Positions 1 through 5,461 are shown, counted from the first letter of the stretch. The stretch: 6,335 nt of DNA from Planctomycetota bacterium (GCA_023429345.1 JAEYVB010000297.1:1-6335), one strand, 5' to 3'. A program made the numbers and translations. Notes: generated by a model from the letters alone, not told the origin.

Positions 1-448
1 GGGCGGCGCCCTCCCAGAACACGGCTTCTGATTGCACGGGGTTGAAGACGGTGCCGGCGGCGCGGAGGCCGTCGGCGGAGAGGCCGGCGACGTGGGTCTC
101 GCCGACGCCGAGGCTCGGGAGGAACTCCCAGCCCCCGGCGGCGGTCCAGCGCCAGGCGGAGAGATCGTTCCCGACCAGCACGCGGCCGTTGTGGGAGAGC
201 GCTTGCGGACGGAAGTAGCTCCCGCCGGGGTTGCCGACCGCCGTCATGCCCTGCGCCGGGGACCAGAGGAAGATCACGCTGGCGCTCTGCGCGTTGCCGG
301 CGACGACCAGCCCATCGCCCGAGACGGCGCGGGCGAAGGTGTCCTGCGGGGGGCCGCCGGGGAGGCTGAGGTAGCCGAGCGGCTGGAACTGCGTCTGGGC
401 GAAGGCCGGCACGGCCGCGGCCAGCAGCACTCCCGCCGCGGTCTTCAT
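1..448 (-). CDS. Secreted HAF-type repeat protein, N-terminal part (runs off window)
   Basis: The reverse strand is open from an ATG at 448-446 to the left edge, giving 149 codons without a stop, so the gene is partial at its C terminus. A strong Shine-Dalgarno (AGGAGGA, complement of 455-461) lies 6 nt before the ATG and fixes the start. Residues 1-17 form a typical signal peptide (MKTAAGVLLAAAVPAFA, then QT), so the product is probably exported. The mature part holds degenerate repeats of the form A-x-S-x-D/N-G-x-x-V-x-G followed by A/F-x-x-W: AVSGDGLVVAG near 41-51, ALSHNGRVLVGN near 83-94 and GLSADGLRAAG near 122-132. This pattern is that of 'extracellular repeat, HAF family' proteins, which probably build a beta-propeller-like fold; no enzymatic role is known to me. 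It resembles the N-terminal half of the gene at 3254-5194. The reading frame is certain; the family is a motif-based call. Confidence 0.88.
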   Translation of the reverse strand, partial: MKTAAGVLLAAAVPAFAQTQFQPLGYLSLPGGPPQDTFARAVSGDGLVVAGNAQSASVIFLWSPAQGMTAVGNPGGSYFRPQALSHNGRVLVGNDLSAWRWTAAGGWEFLPSLGVGETHVAGLSADGLRAAGTVFNPVQSEAVFWEGAA

Positions 449-454
449 GGGCGG

Positions 455-461
455 TCCTCCT
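455..461 (-). promoter_or_regulatory. Strong ribosome binding site of the left HAF-type gene
   Basis: The reverse strand reads AGGAGGA with 6 nt to the ATG at 448. This near-perfect Shine-Dalgarno decides the start of a gene that has no stop codon in the window. Confidence 0.8.
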
Positions 462-464
462 CGC

Positions 465-480
465 GCGGGGCTCGCCCCGC
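465..480 (-). other. GC hairpin in the 5' leader of the left HAF-type gene
   Basis: A perfect 6-bp stem GCGGGG/CCCCGC closes a 4-nt loop. It ends 3 nt before the Shine-Dalgarno. If the -10 box at 487-492 is correct, transcription begins near 480, which would place this hairpin at the very 5' end of the mRNA, where such structures often protect RNA from decay. It has no U tract, so it is unlikely to be a terminator. The structure is seen in the sequence; its function is inferred. Confidence 0.5.
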
Positions 481-486
481 ATTCTC

Positions 487-505
487 AGTATGACCCCACT
501 TTGGG
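487..505 (-). promoter_or_regulatory. Putative promoter element of the left HAF-type gene, with -10 box CATACT
   Basis: The reverse strand reads CCCAAAGTGGGGTCATACT. CATACT (complement of 487-492) matches the TATAAT -10 consensus at 4 of 6 positions. No good -35 box is present; the -35 position falls in the palindrome at 506-517. An element matching this one at 14 of 18 bases lies on the plus strand at 551-568, at the same distance from the opposing gene, which supports a shared regulatory role. Confidence 0.45.
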
Positions 506-517
506 TTCATGCATGAA
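506..517. promoter_or_regulatory. Perfect 12-bp palindrome TTCATGCATGAA, candidate operator
   Basis: The sequence equals its own reverse complement over all 12 bases. It lies between the two divergent start codons and covers the expected -35 position of the leftward promoter. A position of this kind is usual for dimeric regulators. No regulator is identified, so this is a candidate only. Confidence 0.4.
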
Positions 518-519
518 GC

Positions 520-541
520 GGGGCGGGGCGGGGGGCCCGGG
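520..541 (+). other. G-quadruplex-type G tract in the divergent control region
   Basis: Four runs of at least three G occur in 22 nt: G4 at 520-523, G4 at 525-528, G6 at 530-535 and G3 at 539-541, separated by loops of 1, 1 and 3 nt. This satisfies the standard G3+N1-7 folding rule. It begins 2 nt after the palindrome and lies on the coding strand of the rightward gene. Whether it folds in the cell is unknown. Confidence 0.5.
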
Positions 542-550
542 CGTCTGCCG

Positions 551-568
551 CGCAAAGCGGGGTCGTAT
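551..568 (+). promoter_or_regulatory. Putative promoter element of the rightward secreted-protein gene
   Basis: The plus strand reads CGCAAAGCGGGGTCGTAT, matching the minus-strand element at 488-505 at 14 of 18 positions. Exactly 39 nt separate its end from the GTG at 608, the same number that separates the mirror element from the ATG at 448. The -10 part (around 565-570, GTATCC) is a weak match to consensus. The similarity is directly visible; a promoter role is inferred. Confidence 0.4.
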
Positions 569-573
569 CCCTG

Positions 574-603
574 AAGCATCGGCCGGGTGGAAGCCGGATG
601 CTT
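574..603 (+). other. Stem-loop in the leader of the secreted-protein gene
   Basis: AAGCATC (574-580) pairs with GATGCTT (597-603), and GGC (581-583) with GCC (593-595), with one bulged G, around a 9-nt loop. An alternative GTG start at 587 would lie in the loop, and the only SD-like bases (GGA, 596-598) lie in the stem. The hairpin ends 4 nt before the GTG at 608, so it could limit initiation there. The fold is drawn by eye. Confidence 0.45.
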
Positions 604-607
604 GGGC

Positions 608-1441
608 GTGCGACACGCGGCGGCGATGCTGGCAGGTCTGTTTCTGACTGGGTGGTTGTGCGCCGGCGCGGGCTCGGCGGCGCAGCCGGGGACGGGGAAT
701 GGCGAGGCGGCGCGGCCGGCCCTCCTGCTGGCGGATACGGCGTTCCGGCCGCGGGTGACGGTGTCGTGGGAGACGGCGGCGGGGCCGCCGGTGCGGATGA
801 GCGGGGAGCGGGCGTACCGGTCTCGGGGCGATCGGTCGGCGCTTGGGCCGCAGGTGGATGTGTATTTGGGGCTCGGGGGATCGCGGCTGGACAAGTGCCT
901 GGGGCACCCGAGGGGGGCGATCGTCCGGGTGGGCGTCTCGAAGCAAGTCCCTTCGGAACTGTTCTTTGACGGGCTCGCGGAGAATGGGCGGATCACCGTC
1001 GAGCTCCGGGGCGTGCGCATGAACCAGCCGGTGGAGCCCGACACCGGGACGGCGCTCATCCATTTCCGCTACATGCCGACGGACCTGACCTACTGCGGCA
1101 TCGATCCGGACTTCTGCAACCTGTACCTCACGGCCGCGGCGGATGACCCGATCGCGGAGGCGGTGCCGAACCGCGGGCGCTTCGGCGTGCTCGACGGGGG
1201 CCCGGGGCACGGCAGCGCGGCGGCGCGGGTGGAGAGCGACGGCTCGGTCACAATGACGTTCAGCTTTCCGTACGAACTCCTGCGGCACCCGCGGGACCCG
1301 TACCTCCGGGCGACGCCCGGAGCGTTTCTCGAGCCGGAGTACTTCACCGTGGAGATGGAGCTGCTGCCGCTCGGCGTGGTCCGCGCGCCTTTAGCGCCGG
1401 CGGGGGCTCCGCCGGAGGGGGACGCCGAAGAAGTCCGTTGA
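608..1441 (+). CDS. Secreted protein of unknown function
   Basis: I do not recognise this protein. From the GTG at 608 it has 277 residues. The frame is open from 587; possible starts are GTG 587, GTG 608 and ATG 626, none with a good Shine-Dalgarno. I prefer 608 because it begins a regular signal peptide (MRH, hydrophobic stretch 4-21, likely cleavage after SAA at 23-25) and because its distance from the upstream element mirrors that of the divergent gene. Starting at 626 would remove the positive N-terminal charge. The mature part has only three cysteines after the signal (near 97, 163 and 170), two of them in YCGIDPDFC at 162-170, which may form a disulfide. There is no lipobox, transmembrane helix or known catalytic motif. 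The C terminus is proline-, glycine- and acid-rich. A 151-nt gap and a separate promoter candidate precede lpdA, so co-transcription is possible but not required. Confidence 0.72.
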   Translation: MRHAAAMLAGLFLTGWLCAGAGSAAQPGTGNGEAARPALLLADTAFRPRVTVSWETAAGPPVRMSGERAYRSRGDRSALGPQVDVYLGLGGSRLDKCLGHPRGAIVRVGVSKQVPSELFFDGLAENGRITVELRGVRMNQPVEPDTGTALIHFRYMPTDLTYCGIDPDFCNLYLTAAADDPIAEAVPNRGRFGVLDGGPGHGSAAARVESDGSVTMTFSFPYELLRHPRDPYLRATPGAFLEPEYFTVEMELLPLGVVRAPLAPAGAPPEGDAEEVR

Positions 1442-1534
1442 AGTGGCGACACTGAGGATGGGGTCGGGCGGCCGGTTGTGCTGCGCTGTCAGCCCGCGGC
1501 GCGCGGTGATCCGCACGGCTTCGGAGGCCCTTCC

Positions 1535-1540
1535 TATACT
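1535..1540 (+). promoter_or_regulatory. Putative -10 box TATACT of lpdA
   Basis: TATACT differs from TATAAT at one base and lies 52 nt before the lpdA GTG start. No TTGACA-like hexamer is seen 16-18 nt upstream. The box would give a leader of roughly 45 nt. The gap 1442-1592 holds nothing else apart from the hairpin at 1552-1570. Confidence 0.4.
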
Positions 1541-1551
1541 CGGGCCCCCCG

Positions 1552-1570
1552 CCGCCCCCCGTCGGGGCGG
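1552..1570 (+). other. GC hairpin in the lpdA leader
   Basis: CCGCCCC (1552-1558) pairs perfectly with GGGGCGG (1564-1570) around a 5-nt loop. It lies between the -10 candidate and the ribosome binding site (AGAGGAT, 1579-1585), near the expected 5' end of the transcript. There is no T tract, so it is not a typical terminator. Confidence 0.45.
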
Positions 1571-1592
1571 GGTGAAACAGAGGATACAAACA

Positions 1593-3161
1593 GTGGCCGA
1601 ATCAGCAGCACCGTCGGGCAACGCAAAGCACTTCGATCTGGTCGTCATCGGGGGCGGGCCCGGCGGGTACGTCGGGGCGATCCGGGCGGCGCAGCTGGGG
1701 ATGTCGGTGGCGTGCATCGAGCGGGCGAAGCTGGGGGGCGTGTGCCTGAACTGGGGGTGCATCCCGAGCAAGGCGCTGCTGAGCAACGCGGAGCTGATGG
1801 AGAAGCTGGGGAAGGCGGAGTTCTGGGGGCTGAAGATGTCGGGCAAGCCGGAGCTCGACTGGGACAAGGTCATCGGCCGCAGCCGCGATGTGGCGGGGAA
1901 GCTGAACAAGGGGATCGAGTTCCTCTTCAAGAAGAACAAGATCACGCACTTCGTGGGGAACGCGAAGGTGGTGTCGGGCCGCAAGGGCTCGACGCCCTGC
2001 AGGATCGAGGTCCAGGAGTGCCAGGTGCAGGAGGAGCTGACCTCGGCGCCGGCGAAGCCGGGGAAAACGATCGAGACGATCACGGCGACGAACGTGCTGA
2101 TCGCGACGGGGAGCGTGGCGCGGGACCTGCCGTTCGCGAAGTTCGACGGGGACAGGATCTGGGGCGCGCGGGAGGCGATGTACAACAAGACGCGGCCGGA
2201 GAAGCTGATCATCGTCGGCGCCGGCGCGATCGGGATGGAGTTTGCCTACTTCTACCACAGCATGGGGACGAAGGTGACCGTGGTCGAGATGCTGGACCGG
2301 ATCCTCCCCGTGGAGGACAAGGACATCTCGGCAGCGCTGGAGCGGCACTACAAGAAGGCGGGGATGGAGATCCGGACCTCGACGACGACGACGGCGGTGG
2401 AGAAGACGGGGAAGGGCGTGCAGGTGACGGTGGCGCCCTTCAAGGACGGCAAGGCGGATGATTCCAGGAAGGAGACGCTGGAGGCCGACCGCGTGCTGCT
2501 GGCGATCGGCGTGGTGGGCCGCACGGACGGGCTGTGCGATGAGAAGCTGGGGCTGAAGCTCGAGAAGGGGCACATCGTCACCGACTTCCGCCCGGGCGTG
2601 ACGACGAACCAGCCGGTGGACTACGCGACGAGCGTCGAGGGCCTGTACGCGGTCGGGGATGTGATCGGCCCGCCGTGGCTGGCGCACGTGGCGAGCGAGG
2701 AGGCGATCATCTGCGTGGAGCGGATGGCGTGGCGCGCCAAGAACGAGAAGCAGCACCACGAGCCCATCCCCATCGACTACTCCGTCATCCCCGGGTGCAC
2801 CTACTGCCTCCCGCAGGTCGCCAGCGTCGGCTTCACGGAGCAGAAGCTCATCGCCGACGGCCTGGTCAAGGGCAAGGACTACGCGGTAGGCAGCTACCCC
2901 TTCCAGAGCCACGGCAGGGCCATCGCCGCCGCCCACCAGGAGGGGATGGTGAAGATCATCCGCGGCCTCCCGCGGGGGGAGATTCTGGGCGCCCACATCA
3001 TGGGGGACCAGGCGACGGAGCTGATCGCGGAGATGACGCTGGCGCGGCGGCTGGAGGCGACGACCGAGGAGCTGATCGTCACCATGCACGCCCACCCGAC
3101 GATGCACGAGGCGCTGCACGAGGCGGCGCTGGCGGCGGAGGGAAGGCTGATTCATGGATGA
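1593..3161 (+). CDS. lpdA: Dihydrolipoyl dehydrogenase (E3)
   Basis: This cytoplasmic flavoenzyme reoxidises the dihydrolipoyl groups of the pyruvate and 2-oxoglutarate dehydrogenase complexes and of the glycine cleavage system, passing electrons through FAD to NAD+. All family motifs are visible: FAD-binding GGGPGG at 20-25, the redox disulfide CLNWGC at 51-56 (Cys51, Cys56), ATGS at 171-174, NAD-binding GAGAIG at 209-214, the second FAD motif YAVGD ending at Asp356, and the C-terminal base pair HPTMHE (His501, Glu506). The start is GTG 1593, preceded by AGAGGAT at 1579-1585; the frame is open upstream to 1443, but that part is low-complexity and would put about 70 residues before the FAD motif. 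At 522 residues it is longer than the usual 460-480, mainly through extra sequence at about 128-167 before ATGS. No E1, E2 or glycine-cleavage gene is adjacent. Function is firm; which complex it serves is not shown. Confidence 0.96.
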   Translation: MAESAAPSGNAKHFDLVVIGGGPGGYVGAIRAAQLGMSVACIERAKLGGVCLNWGCIPSKALLSNAELMEKLGKAEFWGLKMSGKPELDWDKVIGRSRDVAGKLNKGIEFLFKKNKITHFVGNAKVVSGRKGSTPCRIEVQECQVQEELTSAPAKPGKTIETITATNVLIATGSVARDLPFAKFDGDRIWGAREAMYNKTRPEKLIIVGAGAIGMEFAYFYHSMGTKVTVVEMLDRILPVEDKDISAALERHYKKAGMEIRTSTTTTAVEKTGKGVQVTVAPFKDGKADDSRKETLEADRVLLAIGVVGRTDGLCDEKLGLKLEKGHIVTDFRPGVTTNQPVDYATSVEGLYAVGDVIGPPWLAHVASEEAIICVERMAWRAKNEKQHHEPIPIDYSVIPGCTYCLPQVASVGFTEQKLIADGLVKGKDYAVGSYPFQSHGRAIAAAHQEGMVKIIRGLPRGEILGAHIMGDQATELIAEMTLARRLEATTEELIVTMHAHPTMHEALHEAALAAEGRLIHG

Positions 3162-3162
3162 T

Positions 3163-3200
3163 GCCGTTGTGCTGACGTCCTGACGTAGCGCAGGAACGGC
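3163..3200. terminator. Imperfect hairpin after lpdA, possible terminator
   Basis: Outer arms GCCGTT (3163-3168) and AACGGC (3195-3200) enclose an inner stem, GCT/AGC plus ACGT/ACGT with one bulged G, around a CCTG loop. It begins 2 nt after the lpdA stop. Internal loops weaken it and there is no T tract, so the terminator call is tentative. Confidence 0.3.
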
Positions 3201-3214
3201 GGCTTCGAGGTCAT

Positions 3215-3244
3215 GTGCTCACGGCAAGCAGCAGCCATGAGCAC
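3215..3244. terminator. Hairpin between convergent genes, possible bidirectional terminator
   Basis: GTGCTCA (3215-3221) pairs with TGAGCAC (3238-3244). After one C/A mismatch, GGC (3223-3225) pairs with GCC (3234-3236) around an 8-nt loop. It lies between the lpdA stop at 3161 and the stop of the opposing gene at 3254, where a shared terminator is expected. Neither strand has a following T run. Confidence 0.42.
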
Positions 3245-3253
3245 CATCACTGA

Positions 3254-5194
3254 TCAGGGGCAACCCGCGGCGAACTTCTGCAGGAAGCAGCCGAAGTCGG
3301 CCACGTTCAGAACAGGCGCGAGGGTGCTGCCGTCGCAGTTGGCGTAGGGGTCTGCCGACGCAAACCTCTGCAGGAAGCATCCAAAATCAGCCACGTTCAG
3401 CACAGGCGCCACCGTACTATCGTCGCAGTTCGGGTAACAGTCGTGCGAGACGGGCCGCGCCAGGATCATGAACGAAGCGGTCGTCAGATACTGCGGATCC
3501 TGGACAGGCGGGCCGTATCCGACATGGGGAGCGACGCTCACCGCATAACACCCGGCAGGTGAGCAGTTGTCCGCACGAATAAACCCGGGGCTGGGCAGCG
3601 ATTCGGAACGCCAGAAAAAAGGCCCCTGGCTGTCGCTCAGAACGATGGGGGTGTTCCCCAATACAGGATCGAGTTGGGCGTTGATCGTCCAGCCGAACAA
3701 CGCGGTTTGGCCGGGGCTCGCCGACTGATCAGCGTACACGGCGAGATAGTACTCGCCGGGTGGCAACATGCCCGCTGCCGGAAACCCGAAAAGCAAAGCC
3801 GAGCCGTTGGAGGCGGGAACTCGAAAGTCCTGCATGCCGTGCTGGAAAGGAGATGATCCGCTCAGCACCGCGTACTGTGGCTCCGGGCGCTGGGACCCAG
3901 TACGGCTATATATTGTCCATCCAAAGGCCGTCGGAAGCGGTCCCGATGTGTATCCGCCGACAACGATCTCGTCGATTTGTACAGCTTCGGTGATAGCAAA
4001 GGGCTGCGCGAGCCAACGCTGGGGCTGCGTGGGAGTGTTGCCGGTTCCGACGCCAAGGTATATGTCTTGACCCTGCCAGGAAACCTTGTTCGCCGGGCCG
4101 GAATCGAACACGATCGTCGACGCTGGCCCGGGGGGATCAGGCAGCTGGTCGGGAATCAAGACGAAACCCCGATAGCCATTCGGCGTGCTGCTCGCAACCG
4201 GAATGAGTCCCGCGTCGTTGATGCCGCCGGCGTGCACAATAGGACCACCCAAACCCTGGCCGGGCACGAGCGCGGAGTCGAGCGTGCGAGTCGCACCGCT
4301 CCGCCATTCCATCGCAACTGCCGATTGGTTGCCTACTGCAACACCGAAACTGTTGACGCCGGTCGGAGAGAAGTTCAACAGCGTGAGCTTCCCGCCCGGA
4401 CGAATCTGGCCGGTCAGCAGACCAAGATGCGAGTTCTCGAATACGTAGTTGATGAAGGTTGAGCCCCCGACCGCGAATCGCAGGCCGTAACCACCGTTAT
4501 CGTTTACGGCGCGAATGTCGGCCCAATCCGGTGAAAGGTTGCCACTGTAAACGCTTCCCGGCTTCCAACTGAAGGACTGGATCGACGATGTATACGTATG
4601 CCCGCCAACCACCGGCCCTCCGTCAAATGCATCAAATGCGTGGCTTGAGTTCGTCCACGCGGTCCCCGTCGGCAGTCCTGCTTCGATGTGGATGTTGAAC
4701 GGCGCACCAGGAGTAGCGCCGCTCAGTGTCCACCGCGTGGCGCACGCCCGATCACCGTATGTCCCCCCGAGAGCTGATCCCACGATGGCCCCGCCATTGG
4801 TCACAGCGAACGCATTCGAACCCACCTGCGCCCCCGCGTAGCCCGGAAGCGCGTGCATCGATCCGTTCCAAGCGAAGCCCCGCGTTTCCGCATCGCCGGA
4901 AGTCTTTGATTCGCCTACGACCAGTCCTGAATCGTTCACATCTCTCGCAACCGCTTGGGTCCCCCCCAGCGTCCCGAGATTCGTGGGCACCAAATTGTCC
5001 CACACGATTGCTTGCCGCACGTTTCCGGGGAAGTCTGCATACCCCGCTACGTACCGCCCGTTCGGGCTGATTCGTGTGGGCACCCATCCCGATGCGCCGG
5101 AAGGACCGAGAAGCGGCTGCGCGACGTAGAGCGGCTGAGCCAGACCCGACGCGCATGCGAGAGCGAGCGTCACGGGTGCGAGGACCTCTTTCAT
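3254..5194 (-). CDS. Secreted HAF-repeat protein with GC-type dockerin-like C terminus
   Basis: This is a 646-residue exported protein with no known enzymatic role. The ATG at 5194-5192 follows AGGAGAG (complement of 5201-5207) at 6 nt, and a good promoter lies upstream. Residues 1-19 are a signal peptide (cleavage after ASGLA). Residues about 40-350 carry HAF-type repeats: RISPNGRYVAG at 41-51 with AIVW, LGTLGGTQAVARDVNDSGLVVGES at 73-96, AVTNGGAIVGS at 130-140, and degenerate copies to INDAGL near 325-330. Residues about 358-580 form a second, beta-rich region that I cannot name. Residues 586-646 hold two copies of a unit with NCD at its start and LNVADFGCFLQ at its centre, spaced 30 residues apart, resembling the 'GC-type dockerin' tails of Phycisphaerales secreted proteins. 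Such tails are presumed to mediate anchoring or attachment. The gene is visibly less GC-rich than its neighbours. Frame and export are firm; the domain names rest on motif recognition. Confidence 0.93.
   Translation of the reverse strand: MKEVLAPVTLALACASGLAQPLYVAQPLLGPSGASGWVPTRISPNGRYVAGYADFPGNVRQAIVWDNLVPTNLGTLGGTQAVARDVNDSGLVVGESKTSGDAETRGFAWNGSMHALPGYAGAQVGSNAFAVTNGGAIVGSALGGTYGDRACATRWTLSGATPGAPFNIHIEAGLPTGTAWTNSSHAFDAFDGGPVVGGHTYTSSIQSFSWKPGSVYSGNLSPDWADIRAVNDNGGYGLRFAVGGSTFINYVFENSHLGLLTGQIRPGGKLTLLNFSPTGVNSFGVAVGNQSAVAMEWRSGATRTLDSALVPGQGLGGPIVHAGGINDAGLIPVASSTPNGYRGFVLIPDQLPDPPGPASTIVFDSGPANKVSWQGQDIYLGVGTGNTPTQPQRWLAQPFAITEAVQIDEIVVGGYTSGPLPTAFGWTIYSRTGSQRPEPQYAVLSGSSPFQHGMQDFRVPASNGSALLFGFPAAGMLPPGEYYLAVYADQSASPGQTALFGWTINAQLDPVLGNTPIVLSDSQGPFFWRSESLPSPGFIRADNCSPAGCYAVSVAPHVGYGPPVQDPQYLTTASFMILARPVSHDCYPNCDDSTVAPVLNVADFGCFLQRFASADPYANCDGSTLAPVLNVADFGCFLQKFAAGCP
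3275..3436 (-). repeat. 90-nt direct repeat coding the two dockerin-like units
   Basis: Positions 3275-3346 and 3365-3436 align without gaps at an offset of exactly 90 nt and are about 80 percent identical by eye. The core ccacgttcag occurs at 3301-3310 and again at 3391-3400. The repeat codes the two LNVADFGCFLQ units at residues 589-618 and 619-646 and reflects an internal duplication. Confidence 0.85.
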
Positions 5195-5226
5195 CGCGTT
5201 CTCTCCTGATCGGTGACTGCGGCTCT

Positions 5227-5255
5227 AGTAGACCGACGACCGGCGCTTCTGTCAA
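5227..5255 (-). promoter_or_regulatory. Sigma70-type promoter of the HAF/dockerin gene
   Basis: On the reverse strand a perfect -35 box TTGACA (complement of 5250-5255) is followed after exactly 17 nt by TCTACT (complement of 5227-5232), a 4-of-6 match to TATAAT. Transcription would begin near 5219, leaving a leader of about 25 nt that contains the Shine-Dalgarno at 5201-5207. This is the clearest promoter in the window. Confidence 0.7.
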
Positions 5256-5423
5256 GCATGATGATCGAAGCAGCCTCACTCAATACTCCGAGATCCGGAT
5301 TCGTTCTGCTTCGGACGAAGGCGGCTGGGTTGTCGATGTTCGAATGACGCTGTTCGCCACCCGACGCTCTGGGCAGCGGTTTGATGCGGGCACAATGTTG
5401 TCGCGTGAGGCTCTCAGATAAGT
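5256..5423. other. Non-coding part of the divergent gap, no gene seen
   Basis: Between the leftward promoter and the 21-nt array I see no convincing gene or RNA. There are small palindromes: ATCCGGAT at 5293-5300, CTTCG/CGAAG at 5309-5320, and ACAA/TTGT at 5392-5401. No good promoter for the rightward gene at 5627 could be found here, although one is expected. Base composition is moderate, in contrast with the very GC-rich array that follows. Confidence 0.5.
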
Positions 5424-5461
5424 ACGAACGCGCCATCCGCGCGCACGGATGCCGCGTTTGT
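5424..5461 (+). other. Long imperfect hairpin at the start of the 21-nt array
   Basis: CATCCG (5434-5439) pairs with CGGATG (5446-5451) around a 6-nt loop. After one C/C mismatch, the flanks ACGAACGCG (5424-5432) and CGCGTTTGT (5453-5461) also pair, with one G-T wobble. That makes 15 pairs in 38 nt. The inner stem and loop lie in unit 1 of the array; one outer arm is unique DNA and the other lies at the end of unit 1 and in unit 2. Confidence 0.6.

Noticed and set aside
32..493. 153-residue plus-strand reading frame at the left edge
   Set aside because: It overlaps the minus-strand gene with strong ribosome binding site and signal peptide, and its translation is glycine/alanine/glutamate-rich without features.
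485..1288. 267-residue minus-strand reading frame opposite the secreted protein
   Set aside because: The translation is arginine/proline-rich low complexity; the plus-strand frame has a signal peptide and balanced composition.
1443..1592. Extended lpdA start at 1443
   Set aside because: It would add 50 low-complexity residues before the FAD motif and would include the -10 candidate and the leader hairpin; GTG 1593 has a good ribosome binding site.
1602..3155. 517-residue minus-strand reading frame opposite lpdA
   Set aside because: It is an arginine- and histidine-rich shadow of a certain gene, with no signal or domain.
4752..5279. 175-residue minus-strand reading frame overlapping the start of the HAF gene
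   Set aside because: It lies in another frame across the promoter and signal peptide of the HAF gene and is arginine-rich without motifs.
5398..5426. Promoter for the gene at 5627 (TTGTCG at 5398-5403)
   Set aside because: No acceptable -10 hexamer occurs 16-18 nt downstream.
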